The notes under the pieces were generated by a model that was given only the letters and a program-made list of their open reading frames with translations, did not search any database and was not told the origin of the DNA. A stretch of 30,307 bases of DNA from Frisingicoccus sp009929615. GTDB lineage: Bacteria; Bacillota; Clostridia; Lachnospirales; Lachnospiraceae. Of the stretch, positions 1-7,569 are shown in pieces. Each line of letters opens with the position of its first letter. Position 1 is the first letter of the stretch. The translations under genes and the position numbers were made by a program. Location of the stretch: NCBI GenBank assembly GCA_028692275.1, contig JAQUXR010000029.1, positions 1 to 30,307 of the forward strand, read 5' to 3'.

Positions 1-1391
1 ACCGTCTCCACGTGAACTGTGTTTGGGAACATATCCACACACTTCACGCTCTCCACCCGATATCCCCCAGCCAGCAGAATCTCCATATCCCTTGCCAGGC
101 TGGACGGTTTACATGAGATATAAACCATCTTCGGCACGCCGTAGCCGATAATCTTCTCCAATGCCTTCGGATGAATGCCATCCCTCGGCGGGTCCAGAAC
201 AATAAAGTCCGGTTTCTCTTCCACATCATCCAGTGCTTTCAGCACATCTCCGGCGATAAATTCGCAGTTAGAAAGTCCATTGAGCACCGCATTTTCCTTT
301 GCCGCTTCAACCGCCTCTTCAACGATTTCCACACCGATAACCTTTTTCGAAACATCGGCAAGAATCTGGGCAATGGTCCCAGTACCGCTATATAAATCAA
401 AAACCGTCATATCCTTTGTACTTCCGATATAGCTTCTTGCTGCTGTATAAAGGACCTCGGCCCCCAGAGAATTTGTCTGGAAGAATGAAAATGGGCTGAT
501 TTTGAATTTCAGTCCGAGAATCATTTCATAAAAATAATCCTGTCCATAAAGAATTCGTGTTTCATCACTCTGAACCACATCAGCCAGAGAATCATTGATG
601 ATATGCAGAATTCCTGCAACCTTGCCTTCCAAGTCCAATTTCAGAATCCGTTCTGTCAACTCTGAAAAATCATGCTCTTGCTGGCTTGATGTTACCAGAT
701 TGACCAATATTTCCCCCGTGGTCTGGGCTCTGCGCACAAGAAGATGACGCAGATATCCCTGATGACTCATTTTCCGGTAATAGGAGAATTTCTGTTCCTT
801 GCAGTAATCCAAAACACAGCTCAGAATCTTAGTAAAGTCTTCATGAACGATTTTGCAGTCTGCCACAGTCAGCACATCATAGGTGCTGCCTTTTTTATGA
901 AGTCCAAGAGTCAAAGGACCGTCTTTGATGGCATCCCCAAAGGAGAATTCCATCTTATTCCGGTAGCCGAATTCTAACGGACTGCCCTGAATGCCCTCGA
1001 ATATATAGTCTGCCTGATTTGGATTGTCTGCTTTGACCTGACCGCCATTAACCAGTGCTTCCTCAATTAATGCCTGAACCTGTCCCGATTTCATCGCCAG
1101 CTGGTCCTCATAAGCCATGGTCTGGTACATACAGCCGCCACAGGCCGGGAACTCGTCGCAAAGAGGCTCTCTTGTCTCCTGAGGTGACTTTGCCAGTACT
1201 TCTAAAAGCCGTCCCTCGCACTTGTTTTTTCGTTTTTTGTTAACCTGAAAACGAATCTTTTGTCCGGGCATGCCGTTCTTTACAATGACTTTGACCGGTT
1301 CTTCACCTTCGCCACCTTTGACCCAGACATTTCCCTTGTTTGGAAAATCTATATTTTCAATAATTCCTTCGTAAATTTCACTTTTTTTCAT
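1..1391 (-). CDS. rlmD: 23S rRNA (uracil-5-)-methyltransferase, RlmD/RlmCD type, 3' end cut by window
   Basis: SAM-dependent enzyme that makes 5-methyluridine in 23S rRNA. I translated the reading frame from ATG at 1389-1391; it stays open to base 1, giving about 463 residues. An N-terminal TRAM-like RNA-binding domain (about 1-65) is followed by Fe-S cluster cysteines C78, C84 and C87 (CxxxxxCGGC), with the fourth probably in ADCKIV near residue 178. Further on come the SAM-binding block FDLYSGTGTI and the catalytic-cysteine motif YISCKPSSLARD. The last visible residues, MFPNTVHVETV, are the usual C-terminal signature of RumA-family proteins, so only a few residues are missing. A terminator at 1429-1463 separates it from the upstream gene, so it should have its own promoter in the short 1392-1428 gap. 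Whether it methylates U1939, U747 or both cannot be read from sequence. Confidence 0.93.
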   Translation of the reverse strand, partial: MKKSEIYEGIIENIDFPNKGNVWVKGGEGEEPVKVIVKNGMPGQKIRFQVNKKRKNKCEGRLLEVLAKSPQETREPLCDEFPACGGCMYQTMAYEDQLAMKSGQVQALIEEALVNGGQVKADNPNQADYIFEGIQGSPLEFGYRNKMEFSFGDAIKDGPLTLGLHKKGSTYDVLTVADCKIVHEDFTKILSCVLDYCKEQKFSYYRKMSHQGYLRHLLVRRAQTTGEILVNLVTSSQQEHDFSELTERILKLDLEGKVAGILHIINDSLADVVQSDETRILYGQDYFYEMILGLKFKISPFSFFQTNSLGAEVLYTAARSYIGSTKDMTVFDLYSGTGTIAQILADVSKKVIGVEIVEEAVEAAKENAVLNGLSNCEFIAGDVLKALDDVEEKPDFIVLDPPRDGIHPKALEKIIGYGVPKMVYISCKPSSLARDMEILLAGGYRVESVKCVDMFPNTVHVET

Positions 1392-1428
1392 ACTCTATCC
1401 AATCTCTTTTTATTTTTTTTATAATGTA

Positions 1429-1463
1429 TAAAAAAGGGATGCTGAATATGGATTCAACACCCC
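1429..1463 (-). terminator. Rho-independent terminator of the acidic membrane protein gene
   Basis: Read on the minus strand, GGGGTGTTGAAT and ATTCAGCATCCC pair through 12 positions (two G-U pairs) around a 4-nt loop, followed directly by TTTTTT. It lies 22 bases after the stop of the gene ending at 1485 and before the rlmD start. Confidence 0.85.
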
Positions 1464-1484
1464 ATTTTACAAATCGCTTATTAT

Positions 1485-1820
1485 CTACTCTGTTACTTCG
1501 TCTACAGCATCTTCAACTTCGTCTTCTACGTCATCTACGAAATCTTCAACATCATCTTCAAAGTCTTCGAAATCATCTTCAAAATCATCATCGAAGTCAT
1601 CGAAATCGTCGAAATCATCCATGCTGTCCTTGGAAAGATACTTATAGACCGCAAAAGCTACTGCTGCCAGAACAACAACGCCTACGAGAATCAATCCCAC
1701 TTTACATACAGATTTCTTCTTGGCTTCTTCTTCTTTCTTATTGAGAAGGTCACCAACCTTAGCAAGGCTCTTTAACTCTTCAAACTTAGCTGCATTAAAA
1801 ATTTCTTCTATTTTACCCAT
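1485..1820 (-). CDS. small single-pass membrane protein with repetitive Asp/Glu-rich tail
   Basis: Unrecognised function. The protein is 111 residues from ATG at 1818-1820. A longer frame beginning with TTG at 1841 is rejected because the Shine-Dalgarno-like AAAGGGTGG lies between the two starts, at the right distance for the ATG. Residues 1-40 form a charged helix ending in KKKEEEAKKK-like sequence, 41-59 are a hydrophobic membrane segment, and 64-111 are dominated by D and E with F or V every third or fourth position (DDFDDFDDF...). The tail looks like an acidic amphipathic helix built from repeated GAYGAYTTY codons. Its gene lies between pcrA and rlmD, with its own extended -10 promoter and terminator, so it is probably a single-gene unit. 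I believe similar proteins occur beside pcrA in other Lachnospiraceae, but from memory only. Confidence 0.8.
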   Translation of the reverse strand: MGKIEEIFNAAKFEELKSLAKVGDLLNKKEEEAKKKSVCKVGLILVGVVVLAAVAFAVYKYLSKDSMDDFDDFDDFDDDFEDDFEDFEDDVEDFVDDVEDEVEDAVDEVTE

Positions 1821-1856
1821 TGTGTTGTCCACCCTTTCCAACCGTTATTTGCATAT

Positions 1857-1865
1857 AGTATACCA
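1857..1865 (-). promoter_or_regulatory. extended -10 promoter for the acidic membrane protein
   Basis: Minus strand TGGTATACT, an extended -10 (TGnTATAMT), 37 bases upstream of the ATG at 1820. No good -35 at 17 bases, as is usual for extended -10 promoters. Confidence 0.5.
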
Positions 1866-1902
1866 CTTTTCCTTTAAAAATACCATCATATTTTTAGCAT
1901 TT

Positions 1903-4116
1903 TTAGTCTACTGGTTTTAACTTGGCGAAGCTGGCAAACATCTTTTTCACACCGGACTTGTCAAAATCCACTGTGACCTCAAAATCCCTGCCTCCGTCAG
2001 CTATATTCACCACTGTGCCCGCGCCAAACTTAATATGTTTGACTCTATCCCCCACTGTGTAGTCTAAATTCGCTGCTTTTTGAACAACAAATTCTTTACC
2101 GAAGGAAGCTGTAACCTTTGCCGCCTGTTTTCTTGTGAAATCTGACGGACGCTGAATCCTTGATTCCGGTTTTTCCTTTTCAGGCATACGACCTTTATCA
2201 AAGAGTTCCGGTGCAATTTCCCGAACAAACCGGGACACCTTACTATACTGGGTTGAACCACGAACCATACGGCTTCTTGCATAGGTCATAGTCAACCGTT
2301 TCTCGGCTCTGGTGATACCTACATAACAGAGACGTCGTTCTTCCTCAATCTCATCCGGGTCATCATTGACAATCGTCATATAACTCGGGAAAAGACCATC
2401 TTCCATACCACACATATAAACATATGGGAATTCCAGCCCCTTGGCACTATGTAAGGTCATCAGCACAACATAATCTTCCGCTTCATCGAGGCTGTCAATA
2501 TCCGCTACCAATGCCACATCTTCAAGAAATCCACTAAGTGTCGGTTCATCCGTATCGGTTTCATAGGCAACCAGTTTATTCATCAATTCATCAATATTTT
2601 CAATACGGCCCTGAGCCACTTCTGTGGACTCGGCCTCCAGTTCCTTAATATATCCTGTCTCCTCAAGAACATGCTGAAGAAGTTCCGAAAGGGTTATATA
2701 CTCACTCTGGGCTCTGAAAACATCTATCATATTGACAAAACCTTTGATTTTCTCTGCTGCCCGGCCAAGCTTTGGAATATCTCCGCAGCATCCCAGTGCG
2801 TCATAGAGATTCATATCTCTGGCCTGTCCATACTCAATGATTCTTCCGAGGGTTGTCATACCAATGCCTCGTTTAGGCACATTGATAATTCGCTGAATGG
2901 ACAAATCGTCCTGACCGTTATCAATGGTTTTTAAATAGGCCAGAATATCCTTGATTTCCCGACGCTGATAGAAGTTTACACCGCCGACGATTTTATAAGG
3001 AATGTTCTTCGCCACAAATTTTTCTTCCAAAACACGGGACTGGGCATTAGTCCGGTACAAAATAGCAAAGTCGTTATATTTCGCCTTGCCTGCCGCCACG
3101 GTTTTTCCGATTTCATCGACCACCTGGAAAGCTTCATCATATTCACTCTGATACTGGTGAAAAACGATTTTATCCCCAATATCATTGGAAGTCCACAGCT
3201 TTTTATCTTTTCTTCCCTTGTTATTCTGAATAACTGAATTGGCCGCCTCCAGAATGTTCTTGGTAGAACGGTAATTCTGCTCCAGTTTGATAACCTTTGC
3301 ATCGGGAAATTCTTTTTCAAAGTTCAAAATATTATAAATATTGGCTCCACGGAATTTATAAATGGACTGGTCATCATCACCAACGACACAGAGATTTTTA
3401 TATTTTCCCGCTAAGAGGCTCACTAAACGAAACTGTACCGTATTCGTATCCTGGTACTCATCCACCATGATGTATTTAAAGCGTTCCTGATAATAATTAC
3501 GGGCATCCTCGTTGTTGCGAAGCACCTCCACCGTTTTCATCAGCAAATCATCAAAGTCCATGGCATTATTTTTAAGAAGGATGCGTTCATATTCCTTGTA
3601 AACATCGGCAACTCTCAATTTTGAGTAATCGCCTGCAGCACCAAGGGCATATTCTTTGGCATCAATCATTTCATTCTTCGCCGAAGAAATCATGGAAAGA
3701 AGCATCCGCTCTTTGCATATCTTCGTATCGATATTCAGACGCTTGCATATCTCTTTAATGACACTCTTCTGGTCATCCATATCATAGATGACAAAATTAC
3801 GTCCATACCCAAGATAATCTGCAAACCGGCGTAAAATCCGCACACAGGCCGAATGAAATGTGCTGACCCAAATCTGTTCCGAGCCAAAACCAACGATATT
3901 ATCCACACGTTCCCGCATCTCTCCTGCGGCTTTATTTGTAAAGGTAATGGCAAGGATGTTCCAGGGATTAACCCCCTTTTCATCAATTAAATAAGCAATT
4001 CTATGTGTCAGAACCCGTGTCTTACCTGAGCCTGCACCTGCTAAAATCAGAAGCGGTCCTTCTGTATGATAGACCGCCTCCTGCTGCATTGGATTTAACG
4101 TTTCATATATACTCAT
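1903..4116 (-). CDS. pcrA: ATP-dependent DNA helicase PcrA/UvrD
   Basis: Superfamily 1A 3'-5' helicase for repair and for clearing replication obstacles; 737 residues, matching the family. All motifs are visible: Walker A GAGSGKT (27-33), motif II DEYQDTN, motif III GDDDQSIYKFRGA, motif IV LEQNYRS, motif V TLHSAKGLEF, and motif VI RRLCYVGITRAEKR. The last about 60 residues (GDRVKHIKFGAGTVVNI...) are the C-terminal tudor-like RNA polymerase-binding domain of PcrA. I place the start at ATG 4114-4116 (MSIYETLNPMQQ), which aligns with known PcrA N-termini. An in-frame ATG at 4155 would add 13 atypical residues and overlap the upstream gene. The ribosome site AGGAAGG overlaps the upstream stop codon, so translation is probably coupled to the SPFH gene. 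Confidence 0.97.
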   Translation of the reverse strand: MSIYETLNPMQQEAVYHTEGPLLILAGAGSGKTRVLTHRIAYLIDEKGVNPWNILAITFTNKAAGEMRERVDNIVGFGSEQIWVSTFHSACVRILRRFADYLGYGRNFVIYDMDDQKSVIKEICKRLNIDTKICKERMLLSMISSAKNEMIDAKEYALGAAGDYSKLRVADVYKEYERILLKNNAMDFDDLLMKTVEVLRNNEDARNYYQERFKYIMVDEYQDTNTVQFRLVSLLAGKYKNLCVVGDDDQSIYKFRGANIYNILNFEKEFPDAKVIKLEQNYRSTKNILEAANSVIQNNKGRKDKKLWTSNDIGDKIVFHQYQSEYDEAFQVVDEIGKTVAAGKAKYNDFAILYRTNAQSRVLEEKFVAKNIPYKIVGGVNFYQRREIKDILAYLKTIDNGQDDLSIQRIINVPKRGIGMTTLGRIIEYGQARDMNLYDALGCCGDIPKLGRAAEKIKGFVNMIDVFRAQSEYITLSELLQHVLEETGYIKELEAESTEVAQGRIENIDELMNKLVAYETDTDEPTLSGFLEDVALVADIDSLDEAEDYVVLMTLHSAKGLEFPYVYMCGMEDGLFPSYMTIVNDDPDEIEEERRLCYVGITRAEKRLTMTYARSRMVRGSTQYSKVSRFVREIAPELFDKGRMPEKEKPESRIQRPSDFTRKQAAKVTASFGKEFVVQKAANLDYTVGDRVKHIKFGAGTVVNIADGGRDFEVTVDFDKSGVKKMFASFAKLKPVD

Positions 4117-4133
4117 GTTTAAAATAAACCTTC

Positions 4134-5189
4134 CTATCCAAGTTTCGCACCACAATTGGAGCAGAACTTATCGTTAGCCGTAATCGGAGTTCCGCACTGG
4201 GAGCAGAATTTAGGACCGCTGGCCTGTGCCCCTGCCTGCTGCTGAACAGCACCTGCTGCCTGCTGTTGCATTGGAGCTGCCTGCTGTACGGGAGCCTGCT
4301 GAGGCTGTCCCATGCCGCCCATCATATTATTCATCTGGTTGCCCATAGCCATACCGGCAGCCATCTGCATACCCATACCGGCAACACTATTCATACCGCC
4401 ACTTGGGTTATTCGCCATAGAAACCATAGCTTCTGCCTGGGCATCCACCTGTTTCTTGAAAGCATAAGCATTAGCACCGCCCATGGCTCCCATAACCGCA
4501 CGTTCATCAATAGCTTTCAGTACCACATCCGGAAGGGCAATCTGAACATTCATGGACTTCACTGTAATACCGTACTCCTGAAGGAAGGCATTCAGTTTTT
4601 CCTGTAAGGCTGCCGCTGTCTCACTGCAATAGCCCTGAATATCAAAGAAATTCATAGGCTTTTCTGTAATAATATCTTTAAACATCATGGAGATGTTGGA
4701 TGTCGCAAAACTTTTTAAATCATCTACTGTATAGTGGTTCTTTGTGCCCATCAACTTATTAATAAATGCCGCAGAATCGGTCACTGCGAAGGAATATTTA
4801 CCATTCGCTCCCAGATTCACCATACCAAAGGTATTATCCGGAATCGTCAGTTTCTCGCTGGTTCCCCATGGAATATCAATAATATCATTGGTATTTACAA
4901 AAATCGTTTCAACAATAAAAGTCTCATTAAAACCAAACTTCCACTCTTTTAAAGTCGTTGTAATCGGCATATTATCCGTTGTCAGTTCATAACGTCCCGG
5001 CTTGAAAATATCTGCCAGTGTGCCTTCATTAACAAGAACTACTTCCTGTCCCGGCTGAACGGTCAAAACCGACTGATACATGATACGTTTGCCTTCCCGG
5101 TCATATAACTGAGCCAGTTCCCATGGCTCGGAGGCTCTATAACTGATACTTGATAAAAGCTGTCCTTTAATTAAATTTCCCAATCCCAT
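4134..5189 (-). CDS. SPFH/band-7-like protein with C-terminal zinc ribbon
   Basis: 351 residues. Residues about 20-240 resemble the SPFH (virion-core/YdjI-like) family: a strand-rich start with VLTVQPGQEVVLVNEG and FKPGRYELTT, then IPWGTSEKLTIPD. A Q-, M-, G- and A-rich low-complexity linker spans about 250-320. The C-terminus is a zinc ribbon with C329, C332, C343 and C346 (CxxC-x10-CxxC). There is no signal peptide or clear membrane span, so it is probably cytoplasmic or peripherally membrane-associated. The start is supported by AAGAAGGAG 7 bases upstream of the ATG. It is the first gene of a probable SPFH-pcrA transcript. The cellular role of this family is poorly known; scaffold or stress roles are only inferences. 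Confidence 0.85.
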   Translation of the reverse strand: MGLGNLIKGQLLSSISYRASEPWELAQLYDREGKRIMYQSVLTVQPGQEVVLVNEGTLADIFKPGRYELTTDNMPITTTLKEWKFGFNETFIVETIFVNTNDIIDIPWGTSEKLTIPDNTFGMVNLGANGKYSFAVTDSAAFINKLMGTKNHYTVDDLKSFATSNISMMFKDIITEKPMNFFDIQGYCSETAAALQEKLNAFLQEYGITVKSMNVQIALPDVVLKAIDERAVMGAMGGANAYAFKKQVDAQAEAMVSMANNPSGGMNSVAGMGMQMAAGMAMGNQMNNMMGGMGQPQQAPVQQAAPMQQQAAGAVQQQAGAQASGPKFCSQCGTPITANDKFCSNCGAKLG

Positions 5190-5234
5190 AGTGTTCTCCT
5201 TCTTCTATAAACTCAACGATAATCTTATGTTTAA

Positions 5235-5263
5235 AGTATAGCACAGTCTGAATTCCAGTGCAA
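5235..5263 (-). promoter_or_regulatory. promoter for the SPFH-pcrA unit
   Basis: Minus strand TTGCAC (5258-5263), 17-base spacer, TATACT (5235-5240), with an extended -10 TG (TGCTATACT). It sits between the sfsA stop and the SPFH start, about 45 bases upstream of the ATG. Confidence 0.6.
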
Positions 5264-5947
5264 TTACACAAGCCGTACCGGAATCCTTTGATTTCCCGTC
5301 AGCTCATCTCTAGTCACCAGACAGTCCACTGCGATAATCTCTACACCCGCCTCCGATGCTTCTTTCAGCACACTGGCAAATTCCGGGTGGTTTTCTGCAT
5401 TCGGCTCAAAATATTTAATGCCCTCCATCTGTATAACGAAAACAATTGTGGCCAGATACCCCTGCCGTTTTGCCGCCATAAGCTCCCGGATATGTTTAAT
5501 ACCTCTCTCTGTCGGTGCGTCCGGAAACCGGGCTGCACCATCTACTTCCAGCGTCACACCCTTCACCTCAATATAATGGGCCTGACTGCCGTGCTCCAAA
5601 TACAAATCAAAACGGGAATTACCAAAAGTTTTCTCCCTTTTCATATAAGTAATATCAGAAAAGAGACGGCCTGACCTGGCCATCTCTTCCACTATCTGAT
5701 TTGGAGCTGTAGAATCCACATTCACCCAAAGTCCCTTTTTCTGAACACAGACCAGGGAAAATTTTGTCTTTCTGTCCGGATTGGCCGCTGGTAAAAGCAA
5801 TACAGGTACGCCTTCGATAAAAAGTTCTTTTAATCTTCCGGTGTTCCTCACATGTACTTTTTCTACCCCGCCTTCCATCATCACTTCTGCAATAAAGCGG
5901 TTCAGGCGGCGGACAAACAGGCCTTCTATCATGCTCTCATATCTCAT
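5264..5947 (-). CDS. sfsA: SfsA family protein (DNA/RNA nuclease-like)
   Basis: Sugar fermentation stimulation protein family, 227 residues from ATG 5945-5947 (MRYESMIEGLFVRRLNRF). The family has an OB-like N-terminal part and a restriction-endonuclease-like core. Visible family blocks: HVRNTGRLKELF, VNVDSTAPNQ, NSRFDLYLE and HYIEVKGVTLE (the D...ExK catalytic signature), then FPDAPTERGIKH and the C-terminal PVRLV. A longer frame from 5986 adds 13 residues unlike the family and overlaps the upstream gene. The chosen ATG lies 5 bases after the stop of the upstream gene, with a weak GTAGGT ribosome site overlapping that stop, suggesting coupled translation. Original E. coli work described it as a regulator of maltose metabolism; the nuclease view rests on fold similarity. 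Confidence 0.94.
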   Translation of the reverse strand: MRYESMIEGLFVRRLNRFIAEVMMEGGVEKVHVRNTGRLKELFIEGVPVLLLPAANPDRKTKFSLVCVQKKGLWVNVDSTAPNQIVEEMARSGRLFSDITYMKREKTFGNSRFDLYLEHGSQAHYIEVKGVTLEVDGAARFPDAPTERGIKHIRELMAAKRQGYLATIVFVIQMEGIKYFEPNAENHPEFASVLKEASEAGVEIIAVDCLVTRDELTGNQRIPVRLV

Positions 5948-5952
5948 ACTAT

Positions 5953-6696
5953 TTAACCTACAGAACCAATAACGATATTCTCCCAAATCGGGTCTGTCGT
6001 TATATTGTATTCACTCTTCCATGCTTCATACTGTTCTTCAAAAGCCTTTGAAAGTGCTTCATCGGAAGTATCTTCTGCAGTTTCAGCCAACCGTTCTAAG
6101 GCTGCGTTATAAACCTTTGTAGACAATGCCTGTTTCTCTTTCATCGTCTTAACGCCTTCTTCAGTTAAAGCAAAATCCTTTGCAATAGCTGGTCCAAGGT
6201 CTTCAATATAAGTCTTTGCCTCATCTGCACACTGCTGTTTCTCTTCGTCTGTCAAAGCAACATCATAATCCGCAGCTTTGCTGTCCAAAATCTCTGTACG
6301 GATTAAACCGTCATAGAGGTCTGTCTTCGCACGTTCATGAAGCTTCGTACCATCTTCCATCTCTGTATTCCATGGAGATTCACCATACTGGGCTGTATAG
6401 AAATCCCTGAGCTGATATAAATAAACATTAATCTCCTGCATGGTTACTGTCTGGTCATTCACTTTAATAACTGCAATATTCGTTTCATCTGTCGGAATCG
6501 GGTCATCTGGTGTGGAATCATCAAATGTTTCCCCCTCTGACTGAGTTTCTACAGTTGTTGTCTGCTGAGTTTCCTGAGTCTTACCGTCGGAATTCTTGTT
6601 GATTAGAGTCATCACAATAATCGTTGAGATAATACCGATGATAATTCCGCATATAATAAGTAAGACGATTAATCCTGTTTTGTTTTTCTTCTTCAT
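5953..6696 (-). CDS. membrane-anchored SurA-N-like protein (chaperone-type, no PPIase domain)
   Basis: 247 residues. The N-terminus is KKKNK followed by a hydrophobic anchor (about 8-33), then a T/E/D-rich linker (about 35-70). A helical domain follows: AVIKVNDQTVTMQEINVYLY is typical of the SurA/PrsA N-terminal chaperone fold (SurA_N_3-like), and the rest (about 95-247) is helical. The parvulin PPIase domain expected in PrsA is absent. It is probably exported and held outside the membrane, where it may bind unfolded proteins; this is inference. The ribosome site AGAGGAG is strong. It is co-transcribed with sfsA (5-base gap). Confidence 0.75.
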   Translation of the reverse strand: MKKKNKTGLIVLLIICGIIIGIISTIIVMTLINKNSDGKTQETQQTTTVETQSEGETFDDSTPDDPIPTDETNIAVIKVNDQTVTMQEINVYLYQLRDFYTAQYGESPWNTEMEDGTKLHERAKTDLYDGLIRTEILDSKAADYDVALTDEEKQQCADEAKTYIEDLGPAIAKDFALTEEGVKTMKEKQALSTKVYNAALERLAETAEDTSDEALSKAFEEQYEAWKSEYNITTDPIWENIVIGSVG

Positions 6697-6730
6697 TTTT
6701 GTCTCCTCTCTGCTTGTGGCATTCGTTCTT

Positions 6731-6739
6731 AGTATACCA
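6731..6739 (-). promoter_or_regulatory. extended -10 promoter for the SurA-N-like/sfsA unit
   Basis: Minus strand TGGTATACT, 35 bases upstream of the ATG at 6696; the same extended -10 word as at 1857-1865. Confidence 0.5.
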
Positions 6740-6767
6740 CATTTTCTAAATCCTGCATACTATAAGA

Positions 6768-6787
6768 ATATAAGCTTTCGCTTATAT
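6768..6787. promoter_or_regulatory. inverted repeat just upstream of the ABC operon ribosome site
   Basis: Perfect 8-base arms ATATAAGC and GCTTATAT around TTTC, ending 8 bases before AAGGAGG. It could be an operator or a small 5'-leader hairpin. Confidence 0.45.
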
Positions 6788-6807
6788 CATTTATGAAGGA
6801 GGATTCT

Positions 6808-7569
6808 ATGAAACCTTTGCTGGATGTTTGCAACGTCAGTTACGCTTATCATACACTGTCCGGAGAAACAAAGGCCCTGAATTGTCTTTCCTTCCAGGTT
6901 CATTTCAATGAATTTCTAGGCATTATCGGTCCCAGCGGCTGCGTAAAATCTACAGTTTTGTCTCTGATTTCCGGTTTGATTCCGCCGGAATCCGGTGAAA
7001 TAAAGATTCACGAGGCCCTTTGCAACAATCATGCCATGCCAATTGGTTATATGCTTCAAAAAGACCATTTGCTGGAATGGCGGACGATTTATGAAAATGT
7101 ACTTCTCGGGCTTGAAATCAACGACCAGCTGACTCCGGCCCGAATAAAATCTGTCAACCAAATGTTAAAGGATTATGGACTAGAGAACTTTAAAAATTCA
7201 AAGCCCTCAGAACTGTCCGGAGGCATGCGTCAGCGTGCAGCTCTTATCCGCACATTGGCTTTAAATCCGGGACTGCTTCTTCTGGATGAGCCCTTTTCAG
7301 CTCTGGACTATCAGACGCGGCTCAATGTGTCCGAAGATATTTATATGATTCTCAGAAAAAAACACAAAAGTGCTATTCTGGTTACCCATGATATTTCTGA
7401 AGCCATCAGCTTCTGTGACCGGATTATTGTTCTGACAGAGCGGCCGGGTACTGTAAAAAAAGACCTGCCCATTGAGCTGGATATGGATGTCAAAACACCA
7501 CTTAAAGCCCGTTCAGCCAAAGGTTTTCTCGAATATTTTAATCAGTTGTGGGGTGATTTGAATGGATAA
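6808..7569 (+). CDS. ABC transporter ATP-binding protein (SsuB/TauB/ThiZ-like) with altered Walker A
   Basis: ATPase of a nitrate/sulfonate/taurine/pyrimidine-precursor-type importer, 253 residues. The start is ATG 6808: AAGGAGG at 6796-6802 lies inside a longer frame starting at 6793, which is therefore rejected. Walker A should read GPSGCGKST (41-49) but reads GPSGCVKST; the invariant glycine is V46 (codon GTA at 6943-6945, one base from GGA). All other motifs are intact: Q-loop Q84, signature LSGGM (136-140), Walker B LLLLDEP with D160 and E161, and H-loop H194 (VTHDISEA). ATP binding should be badly impaired unless this is a sequencing error. It overlaps the permease gene by 8 bases. The substrate is unknown. 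Confidence 0.92.
   Translation: MKPLLDVCNVSYAYHTLSGETKALNCLSFQVHFNEFLGIIGPSGCVKSTVLSLISGLIPPESGEIKIHEALCNNHAMPIGYMLQKDHLLEWRTIYENVLLGLEINDQLTPARIKSVNQMLKDYGLENFKNSKPSELSGGMRQRAALIRTLALNPGLLLLDEPFSALDYQTRLNVSEDIYMILRKKHKSAILVTHDISEAISFCDRIIVLTERPGTVKKDLPIELDMDVKTPLKARSAKGFLEYFNQLWGDLNG

Noticed and set aside
1424..1744. Plus-strand 106-codon frame rich in L, H and R
   Set aside because: It is the antisense of the acidic repeat and the terminator region; composition is dictated by the GAY/GAR repeats on the other strand.
4117..4155. 13-residue N-terminal extension of PcrA
   Set aside because: Unlike known PcrA starts and overlaps the upstream gene; a ribosome site precedes the internal ATG.
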